NCBI GenBank assembly: GCA_016931615.1
Contig: JAFGEL010000062.1
Location: 89,837-153,836, forward strand
DNA from: Desulfuromonadales bacterium
GTDB taxonomy: Bacteria > Desulfobacterota > Desulfuromonadia > Desulfuromonadales > Geopsychrobacteraceae
Direction: 5' to 3'
Length of the DNA: 64,000 nt
The notes under the pieces were generated by a model. It made no database searches. It was not told the origin of the DNA and saw only the letters and a program-made list of their open reading frames with translations. Positions 20,471 to 30,246 of this stretch are shown piece after piece. Position 1 is the stretch's first letter. Every line of letters begins with the position of its first letter. A program made the translations under genes and the position numbers.

Positions 20471-21205
20471 GTGGACACAATCAAGTATCGACGCATATTA
20501 TTGAAATTGAGTGGCGAGGCCCTGGCAGGTGAGCAGGGCTACGGAATTGATCCTGCAGTCATTACCTCTATCGCAGCAGAAATTAAAGAGGTTGTTGCCC
20601 TGGGGGTGGAGGTTGCTCTGGTCATCGGCGGCGGCAATATCTTCCGCGGGCTCGCTGCATCTTCTAAAGGGATGGATCGCGCCAGTGCCGACTATATGGG
20701 CATGCTGGCCACGGTCATGAACAGTCTTGCCATGCAGGACGCGCTGGAAAAACAGGGCGTAAATACTCGTGTTCAATCCGCTATCGAGATGCAGCAGATC
20801 GCCGAACCCTATATTCGGCGTCGTGCCGTTCGTCATCTTGAAAAAGGTCGCGTGGTGATTTTCAGCGCCGGGACAGGTAATCCCTATTTCACGACCGATA
20901 CCGCAGCCAGTTTGCGGGCCATGGAGATCAACGCCGAAGTGATTCTCAAGGCCACAAAAGTCGATGGCGTTTATTCGGCCGATCCGAAGAAAGATCGTGA
21001 CGCAGTTAAGCTTCCGACGCTGACTTATCTTGAGGTCTTACAAAAAGGCCTGCAGGTGATGGATGCCACGGCAACTTCACTCTGCATGGATAACAACCTG
21101 CCGATGATTATTTTTGATATGACTCAACGTGACAACATCAAGAAGGTTGTGTTCGGAGAGCCGATCGGGACGATTGTCAAAGGAGGTGTCACAGATGGTG
21201 AATGA
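20471..21205 (+). CDS. pyrH: UMP kinase
   Basis: Phosphorylates UMP to UDP; a hexameric amino-acid-kinase-fold enzyme. The 244 residues contain [48 protein letters not shown] and [13 protein letters not shown]. The GTG at 20471 is preferred because TGGAG lies five bases upstream; the in-frame GTG at 20465 overlaps that site. Its 3' end contains the ribosome site and the first codons of frr, an 11-base overlap. Confidence 0.97.
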   Translation: MDTIKYRRILLKLSGEALAGEQGYGIDPAVITSIAAEIKEVVALGVEVALVIGGGNIFRGLAASSKGMDRASADYMGMLATVMNSLAMQDALEKQGVNTRVQSAIEMQQIAEPYIRRRAVRHLEKGRVVIFSAGTGNPYFTTDTAASLRAMEINAEVILKATKVDGVYSADPKKDRDAVKLPTLTYLEVLQKGLQVMDATATSLCMDNNLPMIIFDMTQRDNIKKVVFGEPIGTIVKGGVTDGE

Positions 21206-21752
21206 GGTTTTGAGTGAAGCCAAAAAGGCAATGGAAAAAGCCGTTAAGGCACTTAAAAAGGAAATGTCCAAAGTGCGGACCGGGCGTGCCAGCACGTCGC
21301 TGCTTGATGATGTCACGGTCGAGTATTACGGAGTGTCCACTCCCCTGAGCCAGGTCGCCACGCTTTCGACCCCGGAAGCGCGCTTGATCACTGTTCAGCC
21401 TTGGGAAAAAAACCTGATCCCTGATATCGAAAAAGCGATTTTTAAAGCCGACCTGGGTCTGACCCCTTCATCGGATGGACAATTGATCCGTTTGCCGGTG
21501 CCGGCACTGACGGAAGAACGGCGGCGTGACATGGTAAAAATCATCAAGCGGATGGCGGAGGATGCCAAAATATCTGTTCGCAATGCTCGCCGCGATGCCA
21601 ATGAAAACCTCAAAATGCTTGAGAAGGAAAAAGAAATTACCGAGGATGATCTCAAGCGCAGTGAAAAAGATGTTCAGCAGTTGACGGATGAATTTGTCAG
21701 TACCATAGATAATGTGGTTCAGAACAAGGAACAGGAAGTTATGGAGATATGA
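21195..21752 (+). CDS. frr: Ribosome recycling factor
   Basis: Splits post-termination ribosomes together with EF-G. The 185-residue protein has the normal length and two-domain L shape: a three-helix bundle ([23 protein letters not shown] at the start, [17 protein letters not shown] at the end) and a middle beta domain ([12 protein letters not shown] to PWEKNLIP). The ATG at 21195 lies six bases after AGGAGGTG; earlier in-frame starts fall inside pyrH and would add unrelated residues. It overlaps pyrH by 11 bases. Confidence 0.97.
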   Translation: MVNEVLSEAKKAMEKAVKALKKEMSKVRTGRASTSLLDDVTVEYYGVSTPLSQVATLSTPEARLITVQPWEKNLIPDIEKAIFKADLGLTPSSDGQLIRLPVPALTEERRRDMVKIIKRMAEDAKISVRNARRDANENLKMLEKEKEITEDDLKRSEKDVQQLTDEFVSTIDNVVQNKEQEVMEI

Positions 21753-21792
21753 CCGCTGCACCTGTTCTATCATGATCTAAAGGAGTAAAATT

Positions 21793-21957
21793 ATGGCGTT
21801 GAAAATTAATGAAGAATGTATCGGTTGCGGGACCTGCGTTGATGCCTGTCCTCTGGGGGCCATTGTTGAGTCTGGTGATGTCTACACGATTACCGATGAA
21901 TGTACCGAGTGTCGTGCCTGCGTCGATTCCTGCCCGGTCAATGCGATCGTTGATTGA
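21793..21957 (+). CDS. Small 2[4Fe-4S] ferredoxin
   Basis: A 54-residue clostridial-type ferredoxin. It has two complete cluster motifs: CIGCGTCVDACP (Cys 9, 12, 15, 19) and CTECRACVDSCP (Cys 37, 40, 43, 47). AAGGAG lies eight bases before the ATG. It sits 40 bases after frr and is followed by its own terminator, so it may be expressed as the last gene of the rpsB operon. Such ferredoxins carry electrons for low-potential reactions in anaerobes; the partner here is unknown. The gene is short and easy to miss. Confidence 0.93.
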   Translation: MALKINEECIGCGTCVDACPLGAIVESGDVYTITDECTECRACVDSCPVNAIVD

Positions 21958-21990
21958 CCATCCTTAGATAGTCAACAATATGGATTCAAG

Positions 21991-22020
21991 TAGGGCGTTA
22001 TTTTAGCGCTCTATTTTTTT
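21991..22020 (+). terminator. Terminator after the ferredoxin
   Basis: TAGGGCG / CGCTCTA stem with one G-T pair and a seven-T tail. Confidence 0.75.
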
Positions 22021-22042
22021 ATTTCAGAAAAGTCTCTATCTC

Positions 22043-22072
22043 TTGCTGCTTTAATCAAATCCATGCTAATTT
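22043..22072 (+). promoter_or_regulatory. Candidate promoter for uppS-cdsA-dxr-rseP-tsaB
   Basis: TTGCTG (22043-22048) and TAATTT (22067-22072), 18 bases apart, with the extended TGC directly before the -10. It lies 36 bases before uppS, after the upstream terminator. Confidence 0.45.
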
Positions 22073-22107
22073 TCGCATTTAAACTTTCTCTTATCTGAAC
22101 CGAACTC

Positions 22108-22875
22108 ATGGTCACCCAGCACGAACATAAAGATTTCCGGCCTCTTGACCACCTTGCCATTATCATGGACGGCAACGGGCGTTGGGCCAAACAGAAAAAT
22201 CTGCCCAGAATTGCGGGACATCAGCAGGGGGTTGAGGCAGTTACCCGGATTGTCGATGCTTGCATTCGACACAATATCAGGGTTTTGAGTCTGTTTGCGT
22301 TCAGTTCGGAAAATTGGGGGCGTCCGCAACAGGAAGTCAATGCGCTGATGGAGCTGTTGCTGCATTTCCTGGCGACGCAACGACAAAAAATGCTGGATGG
22401 CGGTATTCGTTTGCGCGTCATCGGGGATGTTTCACGCCTGTCAGGGCCGGTTCAGCAAGCGCTGGACGAAGCTCAGCAGGTGACTTCAAAGGGACAGACT
22501 CTGACTCTGGTTCTGGCTTTGTCGTACGGCGGCCGTGATGAAATCATGAGAGCGGCACGACAAATCGCCAAGAGTGTTTCACGTGGAGAGCTGGACCCAG
22601 ACCAGCTTGATAATAAACAGTTTTCAACTTTTTTGGATACGGGAGATATCCCTGAACCTGATCTGCTCATCCGCACCAGTGGAGAAATGAGAATCAGTAA
22701 TTTCCTTCTCTGGCAGTCCGCCTACGCCGAATTGTACTTTACGGATGTTCTGTGGCCTGACTTTGACGCTGATGAGCTGCAGAAAGCCATTGATGACTAC
22801 CTGCGACGGAAAAGACGTTTCGGCCTGACCGACGATCAGCTTTCACAACAATGTCAAGAGGAGATCAACGATTAA
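22108..22875 (+). CDS. uppS: Undecaprenyl diphosphate synthase
   Basis: Cis-prenyltransferase that makes the C55 lipid carrier for cell-wall synthesis from farnesyl diphosphate and isopentenyl diphosphate. The 255 residues include the substrate motif AIIMDGNGRWAKQ, FAFSSENWGRP, LALSYGGRDEI, LLIRTSGEMRISNFLLWQ and the C-terminal magnesium and packing residues. No good ribosome site precedes the ATG at 22108. Its 3' end contains the ribosome site and the start of cdsA. Confidence 0.97.
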   Translation: MVTQHEHKDFRPLDHLAIIMDGNGRWAKQKNLPRIAGHQQGVEAVTRIVDACIRHNIRVLSLFAFSSENWGRPQQEVNALMELLLHFLATQRQKMLDGGIRLRVIGDVSRLSGPVQQALDEAQQVTSKGQTLTLVLALSYGGRDEIMRAARQIAKSVSRGELDPDQLDNKQFSTFLDTGDIPEPDLLIRTSGEMRISNFLLWQSAYAELYFTDVLWPDFDADELQKAIDDYLRRKRRFGLTDDQLSQQCQEEIND

Positions 22876-23671
22876 ACAACGTATTATTACCGCAATAATT
22901 GCTCTGCCTCTGTTGATTATTCTTCTGGGGTATGCCAACCCGGTGGTTTTTTCGCTGTTTCTGGCCGGAGTTCTGTTCCTGGCCCTGCTTGAATTCAACC
23001 GGATGGGAATGGGGCAGGCGTATCTTCTTGAACAACGGTTGGCAGCTTTTTCAGGCGCTTGCGTTGCGCCTCTGCTGATGTTATCCCAGCCCCAGTTGCT
23101 AACCGCCTGGGTTGTCGGCATGTTTTTGTTGCTGGCGCTGCTGTTTCTTTTTCGCTTTCAATCCCTTGAAAAGCTCCATTTCCAGTTCGGCTGGTTGCTG
23201 TTTGGGTTTTTCTACCTGCCCATGCTGCTGGGATTTCTGGTTCCGCTCAGGCTTTTGAATGAAGGTCAGAGGTGGATTTTTCTGACCCTGTTGATCATCA
23301 TGTGCTGCGACACCTGCGCTTATTTTGTCGGCAGTAAAATCGGCCGGCGCAAACTCTACCCGGCAGTCAGTCCCAACAAGAGTGTTGAAGGTGGCATCGG
23401 CGGGCTACTCGGTTCCGTCTTGGCCGTCTTCATTGCCCGATACACTTTTATGCCGTCTATCGGTTTGATCGATGGTGTTCTGATCGGCTTGGTTCTCGGG
23501 ACCGCTGGTCAGTTGGGAGACCTTTTCGAGTCGCTCCTCAAGCGCGCTTGCCAGGTGAAGGATTCCGGCAGCATTATCCCCGGTCACGGCGGTCTGCTCG
23601 ATCGTCTTGACAGCCTGCTTTTCGCTTTTCCTCTTGTGTACTACATCGCCAAATATGGCTACGGAGGCTAG
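22871..23671 (+). CDS. cdsA: Phosphatidate cytidylyltransferase, apparent ATT start codon
   Basis: Makes CDP-diacylglycerol from CTP and phosphatidic acid, the branch point to PssA in this window. The membrane protein carries the signature SVEGGIGGLLGS region and, near the C terminus, KDSGSIIPGHGGLLDRLDSL. No ATG, GTG or TTG gives a full N terminus. The family-typical opening KQRIITAIIALPLLII is preceded by ATT at 22871, with AAGAGGAG seven bases upstream, and ATTAA overlaps the uppS stop. The next candidate, TTG at 22913, lacks a ribosome site and would cut the first membrane helix. A 266-residue product from ATT is therefore preferred. A sequence error (ATG to ATT) is the alternative. Confidence 0.88.
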   Translation: MKQRIITAIIALPLLIILLGYANPVVFSLFLAGVLFLALLEFNRMGMGQAYLLEQRLAAFSGACVAPLLMLSQPQLLTAWVVGMFLLLALLFLFRFQSLEKLHFQFGWLLFGFFYLPMLLGFLVPLRLLNEGQRWIFLTLLIIMCCDTCAYFVGSKIGRRKLYPAVSPNKSVEGGIGGLLGSVLAVFIARYTFMPSIGLIDGVLIGLVLGTAGQLGDLFESLLKRACQVKDSGSIIPGHGGLLDRLDSLLFAFPLVYYIAKYGYGG

Positions 23672-23677
23672 GGGAAA

Positions 23678-24838
23678 GTGAAAAAACTGACTGTTCTCGG
23701 GTCAACGGGCTCAATCGGGGTCAATACCCTTGAGATCGTTAAAGCTTTTCCAGATAAATTTCAGATTATCGCCCTCAGTGCCGGTCATAATATCAATTTG
23801 CTGGAAAAGCAGATCAGGATTTACAATCCGCGCAGCGTGTCGGTTCGTTCCCAGGAAGATGCTGAACGACTTGCCCTGAGAATGCATGGGCAGGCCGTTG
23901 AGATCTGCCATGGTGTCGAAGGGATGATCCGTTGTGCGACGGCTCCGGAAAGCGACATGGTGGTCGCTGCCGTTGTCGGAGCAGCAGGCTTGGTGCCGAC
24001 CCTGGCTGCCATCAAGGCGGGTAAAGATATCGCCCTGGCTAACAAAGAGACCCTGGTGATGGCCGGCGATCTCATCATGCAGGAAGTTGAACGCCGGAAT
24101 GTCAAGCTCGTTCCGGTCGACAGTGAACATTCTGCAATCTTTCAATCGCTCTCCGGTCATCGCCACGAAGATGTTCGCCACCTGATCCTTACGGCTTCTG
24201 GCGGACCCTTCCGGGATTATGGCCTGGCCCAGTTTGATGGGATTACGCCGGAAGACGCTCTCGCTCACCCGAACTGGGCCATGGGAAAGAAGATATCCAT
24301 TGATTCAGCCACCATGATGAACAAGGGGCTGGAGATTATTGAAGCACGGTGGTTGTTTGATTTTCCTGCAGAAAAAATCAAGGTTCATGTTCATCCTGAA
24401 AGTATTGTCCATTCCCTGGTCGAATATCAGGATGGTGCCGTGATTGCGCAATTGGGAATCCCCGATATGAAAACACCCATCGCCTACGCTCTGTCATGGC
24501 CCCAGCGCATGCCATTGAAGCAGCCCCCTCTTGACCTCTGTGAGCTGGGCCGATTAACATTTTCACAACCCGACCTTCAGCGTTTTCCCTGTCTCGCTTT
24601 GGCTTATGCTGCTCTAGCTGCCGGGGGGACGATGCCGGCCGTTCTCAATGCCGTCAATGAAATCGCGGTTGAAGCTTTTTTGAATGAAAAACTGACGTTT
24701 ATGGGTATTCCACGGCTTATTGAGACAGTCATGTCAAATCATCAGCCCGTGGAAATCAAGACCATTGATAAAGTTCTTCAGGCCGATCTGTGGAGTCGTA
24801 AAACAGCTCTGGAACTGATCAGCGGAGGTTTTGTATGA
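23678..24838 (+). CDS. dxr: 1-deoxy-D-xylulose 5-phosphate reductoisomerase
   Basis: Second step of the non-mevalonate isoprenoid pathway: converts DXP to MEP using NADPH. The 386 residues open with the NADPH motif [16 protein letters not shown] and contain [55 protein letters not shown] and [18 protein letters not shown] start at 23678 follows AGGGGAAA. It feeds isoprenoid units to UppS upstream. The last four bases overlap the rseP ATG. Confidence 0.97.
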   Translation: MKKLTVLGSTGSIGVNTLEIVKAFPDKFQIIALSAGHNINLLEKQIRIYNPRSVSVRSQEDAERLALRMHGQAVEICHGVEGMIRCATAPESDMVVAAVVGAAGLVPTLAAIKAGKDIALANKETLVMAGDLIMQEVERRNVKLVPVDSEHSAIFQSLSGHRHEDVRHLILTASGGPFRDYGLAQFDGITPEDALAHPNWAMGKKISIDSATMMNKGLEIIEARWLFDFPAEKIKVHVHPESIVHSLVEYQDGAVIAQLGIPDMKTPIAYALSWPQRMPLKQPPLDLCELGRLTFSQPDLQRFPCLALAYAALAAGGTMPAVLNAVNEIAVEAFLNEKLTFMGIPRLIETVMSNHQPVEIKTIDKVLQADLWSRKTALELISGGFV

Positions 24839-26154
24839 CAACGGTTGTTGCCGGCATTTTGATGCTTGGTGTCCTGGTTTTTGTCCACGAACTGGGACAT
24901 TTCGTCGTCGCCAAAATGTGTGGTGTGAAGGTTTTGAAATTTTCTCTCGGTTTCGGGCCCAGGCTGTTTTCCCGCCGGCGCGGTGAAACCGAATACCAGG
25001 TTTGCGTCATCCCTCTCGGGGGGTATGTCCAGATGTTGGGTGAAGGTAGTGGTGAACAGGGGGAAGCAGGCGTTCTCACGGCTGAGGAGCGAGACCGCTC
25101 TTTTGCTGAAAAGCCGGTTTCGAAACGTTTGGCAATTGTTCTGGCCGGTCCGTTAATGAACCTGTTGCTGCCATTCCTGATCCTGCCTGTTTCGTTCATG
25201 GCCGGTGTCCAGTTGCCGACTTATCTCGAACAACCGGCCTGCATCGGTTACGTCGTCCCGGCTTCAAGTGCGGCCAATGCCGGTTTTGAAGCTGAAGACT
25301 GTATTGTTGCCGTTAATGGTCGTTCGGTAGAAAGTTGGAGTTCGGCAAATAAGGCTTTTGTTTCCCAGGCTGGAGATAGTCTTGCTTTTGAGATAATTCG
25401 CGGCGGAAACCACTTAGAGCTTGAAATTCCAGCTGAAAACGACAGTCTTGAAGGGATGCAGGCGCTGGGACTGTTGCCGCAACAATCCGCACGGATTGGA
25501 GGTTTGGCCCCCGATATGCCGGCGGCACAGGCCGGAATAGAAGAGGGTGACCTGATTGTCCGGATCGGGGATCAGGAGATAACCTCCTGGTATGATTTGA
25601 AAAGCGTTATTCAGGGCGTCGGCGCTCACCCGGTGAGTGTGCTTATTGACCGTGCCGGGCAAGAGTTGGCTTTTGAATTAACCCCGGTTCAGCGTGACCA
25701 GGAAGGAGATTTTCTTATCGGCATCGCGCCGCTGAATGAATCGGAGACCCGATCCTATTCGTTCCCGGCCGCAGTCAAAGAAGGCGCTTACCGCACCTGG
25801 GAACTGATAGAACTGACCGTCGTCTTCGTTCAGAAGCTTTTTACCGGCAGCGTGTCGGCTAAAAATATCGGCGGACCCATTACGGTGGTTCAGGTTGCCG
25901 GTCAGGCTGCCCAGACAGATCTGTCGGCGATTCTTTCAGTACTGGCCTTTATCTCCATTCAGCTCGGTATTCTGAATCTGCTGCCGATCCCGATTCTGGA
26001 TGGGGGACATATTCTCTTTTACACCATTGAATTGATCATCCGCCGGCCCCTTTCGGTCAGGGCCCGGGAAATGGCTCAACAGGTCGGCATGGCTATGCTG
26101 CTGATGCTGATGGTACTGGCTTTCTATAACGATATCGTCAGGCTGTGGGGATGA
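24835..26154 (+). CDS. rseP: RseP-type intramembrane site-2 zinc metalloprotease
   Basis: Cleaves membrane-spanning substrates such as anti-sigma factors. The 439 residues show HELGH in the first membrane segment (near residue 20), two PDZ domains (around 115-200 and 210-300), and the second catalytic motif [12 protein letters not shown] near residue 380. The start overlaps dxr by ATGA. No rseA or sigma-E gene is in the window, so the substrate cannot be named. Confidence 0.95.
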   Translation: MTTVVAGILMLGVLVFVHELGHFVVAKMCGVKVLKFSLGFGPRLFSRRRGETEYQVCVIPLGGYVQMLGEGSGEQGEAGVLTAEERDRSFAEKPVSKRLAIVLAGPLMNLLLPFLILPVSFMAGVQLPTYLEQPACIGYVVPASSAANAGFEAEDCIVAVNGRSVESWSSANKAFVSQAGDSLAFEIIRGGNHLELEIPAENDSLEGMQALGLLPQQSARIGGLAPDMPAAQAGIEEGDLIVRIGDQEITSWYDLKSVIQGVGAHPVSVLIDRAGQELAFELTPVQRDQEGDFLIGIAPLNESETRSYSFPAAVKEGAYRTWELIELTVVFVQKLFTGSVSAKNIGGPITVVQVAGQAAQTDLSAILSVLAFISIQLGILNLLPIPILDGGHILFYTIELIIRRPLSVRAREMAQQVGMAMLLMLMVLAFYNDIVRLWG

Positions 26155-26882
26155 TGGAGCAGAATCCTCCGAAAATTCTGGCCCTTGACAGTTCTTCGTT
26201 AAGCGGAAGTGTTGCCCTCTGTCACGGTTCAACGCTGGTCGCTGAGTTTTTTTTGAATGCCCGCCGCACCCATAGCGAAAAATTAATTTCGCAGATTGAC
26301 CAACTCTTAAGGGAAACGGGCTGGACCTTAAAGGACATAGACCTTTTCGCCGCTGTCACCGGGCCCGGATCATTCACCGGTTTACGCATCGGCATCGCTA
26401 CGCTCAAAGGCCTGGCCCAGGTTCTGGATAAGCCGGTGGCGGCAGTCTCCTCACTGGAGACGGCAGCTATGCACGGAGCATTGTCTTCAGTTCCGGTGTG
26501 CGCGTTTCTGGATGCCCGTAAAAGTGAGGTTTACGCCCAGCTGTTCCGTTTTGCAGGAAACCGTCCGGTGGCGTTGAACGATGTCAGGGTTTTACCTCCC
26601 GAAAGTCTTCTAGAGGAACTCGAGGGCCCTGTCGTTTTTGTCGGTACCGGGGTTCCGGTCTATAAGGATATGATTACGCAAATCCTTGGCTCACAGGCGC
26701 TTTTGCCACCGCCCTCGGCTTACCAACTGCGCGCCTTTCATGCCGCCTGGCTGGCATTGGGCTGCTGGTCGCAAGGACGCGCTCATGCTTCTGCCGAGCT
26801 GCAGCCGAGATATATTCGTCCCTCTGACGCCGAGTTGAATTTTCCGCCGAGCAAAGCGCTTTCGACGGGGGTTATTGGTTGA
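26151..26882 (+). CDS. tsaB: tRNA threonylcarbamoyladenosine biosynthesis protein TsaB
   Basis: Non-catalytic ASKHA-fold partner of TsaD in making t6A-37 on ANN-decoding tRNAs. The 243 residues carry LALDSSSLSGSVAL, RRTHSEKLI, TGPGSFTGLRIGIATLKGLA and FLDARKSEVYAQLF, all typical. The ATG at 26151 overlaps the rseP stop (ATGA), matching the other junctions in this operon; ATG 26154 and GTG 26145 are alternatives. Confidence 0.93.
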   Translation: MMEQNPPKILALDSSSLSGSVALCHGSTLVAEFFLNARRTHSEKLISQIDQLLRETGWTLKDIDLFAAVTGPGSFTGLRIGIATLKGLAQVLDKPVAAVSSLETAAMHGALSSVPVCAFLDARKSEVYAQLFRFAGNRPVALNDVRVLPPESLLEELEGPVVFVGTGVPVYKDMITQILGSQALLPPPSAYQLRAFHAAWLALGCWSQGRAHASAELQPRYIRPSDAELNFPPSKALSTGVIG

Positions 26883-26956
26883 CAACTTCACGTTGATTTG
26901 GTTATTTTGTGGCAGTTATTTTCCCCATAAACCCACTTACATGCGCGGAGGTGCCA

Positions 26957-27175
26957 ATGGACATTGATCAAACCCTTTTGCAAAATCTCATCGAGAACAA
27001 CCCCCGTTTCCGCATGCTCTACGAAGAACATAACCTGTTTGAAAAACAACTTTCCGAATTTGAAAAAAAATCCTTTCTTTCCCCCCAGGAAGAAATGGAT
27101 AAAAATAAGATTAAAAAAATGAAACTTGTTGGTAAAGACGAAATGGAAAAAATTCTTCAGTCCGTTACCACCTGA
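26957..27175 (+). CDS. DUF465 (YdcH-like) small protein
   Basis: A 72-residue helical protein of the DUF465 type: a hairpin of two charged helices (residues 10-38 and 42-70) joined by FLSPQEEMDKN, with KKMKLVGKDEMEKIL at the end. GGAGG lies five to six bases before the ATG at 26957; an upstream TTG adds unrelated sequence. The family is common in proteobacteria and has no firm function. It sits alone before the ilvB leader. Confidence 0.8.
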   Translation: MDIDQTLLQNLIENNPRFRMLYEEHNLFEKQLSEFEKKSFLSPQEEMDKNKIKKMKLVGKDEMEKILQSVTT

Positions 27176-27206
27176 CCCCGTTTACTAACAACGGGAGGTT
27201 TTAAGT

Positions 27207-27242
27207 AGCAAAGGGTTTAAGCGAATGCTTAGACCCTTTGCT
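27207..27242. promoter_or_regulatory. Very stable hairpin in the ilvB leader region
   Basis: AGCAAAGGGT (27207-27216) pairs perfectly with ACCCTTTGCT (27233-27242). It continues through a T-G pair into TAAGC / GCTTA around a GAAT loop, giving 16 continuous pairs. No T run follows, so it is not a classic terminator. It lies between the DUF465 gene and ilvB, about 92 bases before the ilvB ATG. Confidence 0.7.
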
Positions 27243-27333
27243 GTATGAACATAGAGATTTTCTGGGTATTGAGCAATGAGCAGAGTAAATACGCAATGAT
27301 GACATCGGCAGCAATCATATTGAGGAGACATGT

Positions 27334-29031
27334 ATGGAATTGACCGGTTCTCAGATTTTACTTGAAGCACTCAAGCTGGAGGGTGTGGATACGGTTTTTG
27401 GTTACCCGGGCGGGGCCGTGATTAATATTTACGATGATCTGTTTGAATCGTCGATCAAACACGTCTTGACCCGCCATGAGCAGGCGGCCGTCCATGCTGC
27501 CGACGGCTATGCGCGCTGTACCGGAAAAGTCGGGGTTGCCATTGCGACCAGCGGGCCCGGGGCCACCAATACTATTACCGGTATTGCGACAGCTTTCATG
27601 GATTCCATCCCGATGGTCATCATTACCGGCCAGGTCCCGACGCCGCTGATCGGCAATGACGCTTTTCAGGAAGCTGACATGGTCGGTATTACGCGCCCCT
27701 GTACCAAGCATAATTTTCTCGTCAAGGATATTCGCGACCTGGCCAGAACAATTAAAGAGGCATTTTATATTGCCAGGACCGGCCGTCCCGGCCCGGTACT
27801 GATTGATCTGCCGAAAGATGTTCAGGTCAGCAGCCATGTCTTCAGTTATCCCGAGACAGTTAATTTACGCGGTTATAAGCCGACGTACAGCGGCAATATC
27901 CGCCAGGTTGAAAAAGCCGCAAAAATGATTCTCGAAGCGAAGAAGCCGGTCCTTTATGTCGGTGGCGGAATCAATCTCTCCGCGGCTAACGACGAATTGC
28001 TGAAGTTGGCTGAAATGACCCGGATCCCCGTGACGACCACGCTGATGGCGATGTCCGCTTTTCCGCAGCGCCATCCTCTTGCGCTCGGAATGCTGGGTAT
28101 GCACGGAACCTTTTACGCCAATATGGCGGTCACCGATTGTGACCTGCTGATTGCCATCGGCGCCAGATTTGACGATCGTGTGACCGGACGGATCGACAGT
28201 TTTGCTGAAAAAGCCAAGGTAATCCATGTTGATATCGACCCCACTACGATCAGGAAGAATGTTGAAGTTGACCTGCCGATTGTCGGGGACCTGAAAGATG
28301 TCCTGAGTAAACTGACCGGCTGTTTGTTACAGAAAACCGAGCTGCTTGAAGACCTGATTGATGCGACTGAAGCATGGCGTGGAATGGTTGCAGAATGGAA
28401 GGAACGGCACCCGATGGGCTATCGATCTTCAAAATCGGTCATCAAGCCCCAGTTCGTGATTGAAAAAATACGTGAATTAACCGAAGACAATGCCATCATC
28501 ACTACCGAGGTCGGTCAGCATCAGATGTGGACGGCACAATTTTTCCAATTCACTCAGCCGAGAACCTTTCTCACCTCAGGCGGGCTTGGAACCATGGGCT
28601 TCGGTTTGCCTGCCGCTCTCGGAGCGCAGGTCGCTTTTCCGGACCGTCAGGTCATCGACATCTCGGGCGACGGCTCTTTCCAGATGAACTCTCAGGAGCT
28701 CGCCACCCTGGTGCAATACCAGTTGCCGGTTAAAATTGCCATCCTCAACAATAATTACCTGGGCATGGTTCGGCAGTGGCAACAGATGTTTTTTGATAAA
28801 CGTTACAGCCAGACAGTCATGGAACTGCCGATCGATTTCATTAAACTGGCCGAAGCCTATGGAGCGACCGGATTGCAGGCGAGCAAGGTGGAGGATGTCG
28901 AGGCAACGATAATCCAGGCGCTTGAAACCCCCGGTCCGGTATTGATGAACTTTAAAGTGTCCCGGGAAGAGAATGTTCTGCCGATGGTGCCGGCCGGCAA
29001 GGCTATTCACGAGATGGTCCTGGCCTCTTAA
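27334..29031 (+). CDS. ilvB: Acetolactate synthase, large (catalytic) subunit
   Basis: TPP- and FAD-dependent first common step of valine, leucine and isoleucine synthesis, 565 residues. Visible are [13 protein letters not shown] with the catalytic Glu-containing [31 protein letters not shown], and the TPP motif [15 protein letters not shown] to [19 protein letters not shown] lies five bases before the ATG. It is followed by its regulatory subunit ilvN. A 33-codon open frame (27245-27343) runs into the start. Confidence 0.97.
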   Translation: MELTGSQILLEALKLEGVDTVFGYPGGAVINIYDDLFESSIKHVLTRHEQAAVHAADGYARCTGKVGVAIATSGPGATNTITGIATAFMDSIPMVIITGQVPTPLIGNDAFQEADMVGITRPCTKHNFLVKDIRDLARTIKEAFYIARTGRPGPVLIDLPKDVQVSSHVFSYPETVNLRGYKPTYSGNIRQVEKAAKMILEAKKPVLYVGGGINLSAANDELLKLAEMTRIPVTTTLMAMSAFPQRHPLALGMLGMHGTFYANMAVTDCDLLIAIGARFDDRVTGRIDSFAEKAKVIHVDIDPTTIRKNVEVDLPIVGDLKDVLSKLTGCLLQKTELLEDLIDATEAWRGMVAEWKERHPMGYRSSKSVIKPQFVIEKIRELTEDNAIITTEVGQHQMWTAQFFQFTQPRTFLTSGGLGTMGFGLPAALGAQVAFPDRQVIDISGDGSFQMNSQELATLVQYQLPVKIAILNNNYLGMVRQWQQMFFDKRYSQTVMELPIDFIKLAEAYGATGLQASKVEDVEATIIQALETPGPVLMNFKVSREENVLPMVPAGKAIHEMVLAS

Positions 29032-29079
29032 CGTGATGAAATTGAATGTAGGCTGTCAGCGGCCTGGAGGTGTGAGTCG

Positions 29080-29574
29080 ATGAAACATACGATTTCTGTA
29101 CTGGTGGAAAATGAGTTTGGCGTTCTGTCGCGGATATCCGGGCTGTTTTCCGGCCGTGGCTTCAATATCGAAAGTCTTTCGGTGGCCCCCACCCAGGACC
29201 CTGATGTCTCGCGCATGACGCTGGTGACCCGGGGGGATGATCGCATCCTGGAACAGATCACCAAACAATTGAACAAACTTATTTCGACGATCAAAGTCGT
29301 TGATTTTACCGATGAAGAATTCATCGAACGGGAACTGGCTTTGATCAAGGTTGCGACTGAAGCTGAATCGAGGGCGGAAGCACTGCGTATCGTGGATATC
29401 TTCAGGGCCAAAGTGATCGACGTGACACCCAAGTCGTACACTATCGAGATCACTGGAGCACCGGCTAAAATAGACGGTATTCTGGAACTGTTGCGACCTA
29501 TGGGGATTAAAGAGGTGGTGCGTTCCGGGCCTGTGGTGATCGGGCGTGGTGCGAAACGCAACTGGTCAGCATGA
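29080..29574 (+). CDS. ilvN: Acetolactate synthase, small (regulatory) subunit
   Basis: Binds valine through its ACT domain and confers feedback control on IlvB. The 164 residues start HTISVLVENEFGVLSRISGLF (ACT), continue with RGFNIESLSVAPT, and have the C-terminal domain LIKVATEAESRAEAL to GAPAKIDGILELL typical of the full-length form (also called ilvH). It lies 48 bases after ilvB and belongs to the same operon. Confidence 0.96.
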   Translation: MKHTISVLVENEFGVLSRISGLFSGRGFNIESLSVAPTQDPDVSRMTLVTRGDDRILEQITKQLNKLISTIKVVDFTDEEFIERELALIKVATEAESRAEALRIVDIFRAKVIDVTPKSYTIEITGAPAKIDGILELLRPMGIKEVVRSGPVVIGRGAKRNWSA

Positions 29575-29601
29575 GCCGGCGCAATATAGAAAAGGACCGT
29601 T

Positions 29602-30246
29602 ATGCCTAATCAGAATCAACCGATTGCCCGTGAGGGTTATCCTTTCATCTGCCTGTTCGGTTTTATTACCCTGGTCTTTGCCCTGCTGGGCTGGACGCTG
29701 ATGACCCTTTTGCTGTTGGCCCTGACTCTGTTCAGTGTTTATTTCTTTCGCAACCCTGAACGGGTTATTCCGGCTGCTGATAACCTGGTTGTCGCCCCCG
29801 CAGACGGCAAAGTGATTTTTGTTGGTGATGTCGACGAGGAACGTTATTTCAAGCAACGGGTGACCAAGGTCAGTATCTTCATGTCGGTTTTTAATGTTCA
29901 TGTGAACCGCGTCCCATGCCATGGCAGGGTCGTCGACATGTACTACAATAAAGGTCAATTTCTGAACGCTTCCTACGACAAGGCCAGCTCTGTCAATGAA
30001 CAGTCGGGAATTCTGCTGGAAATGGACAATGGCGAGCGTATCCTTTTCGTTCAGATCGCCGGACTGATTGCTCGCAGGATTGTCACTTATCCGCTGATAG
30101 GAGACCTGTTGAAGCGGGGTGAGCGCTACGGGCTGATTCGTTTCGGTTCGCGGGTTGATATTTATTTCCCGAAATGCGTCGATGTCAGCGTTACGTTGGG
30201 TGAAAAAACTGTTGCCGGGGAAACCGTGCTGGGGACAATCTCTTGA
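29602..30246 (+). CDS. psd: Phosphatidylserine decarboxylase proenzyme, short form
   Basis: Makes phosphatidylethanolamine from phosphatidylserine. The 214-residue short form has two N-terminal membrane helices (residues 14-48), APADGKV, FMSVFNVHVNRVPCHG and the self-cleavage site RFGSR, where Gly182-Ser183 would split to give the pyruvoyl group on the alpha chain. Its stop overlaps the TTG start of pssA, the enzyme that makes its substrate. Confidence 0.95.
   Translation: MPNQNQPIAREGYPFICLFGFITLVFALLGWTLMTLLLLALTLFSVYFFRNPERVIPAADNLVVAPADGKVIFVGDVDEERYFKQRVTKVSIFMSVFNVHVNRVPCHGRVVDMYYNKGQFLNASYDKASSVNEQSGILLEMDNGERILFVQIAGLIARRIVTYPLIGDLLKRGERYGLIRFGSRVDIYFPKCVDVSVTLGEKTVAGETVLGTIS

Noticed and set aside
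22913-22915. TTG as the start of cdsA
   Set aside because: There is no ribosome site, and the product would lack the first part of the N-terminal membrane helix; ATT at 22871 fits better.
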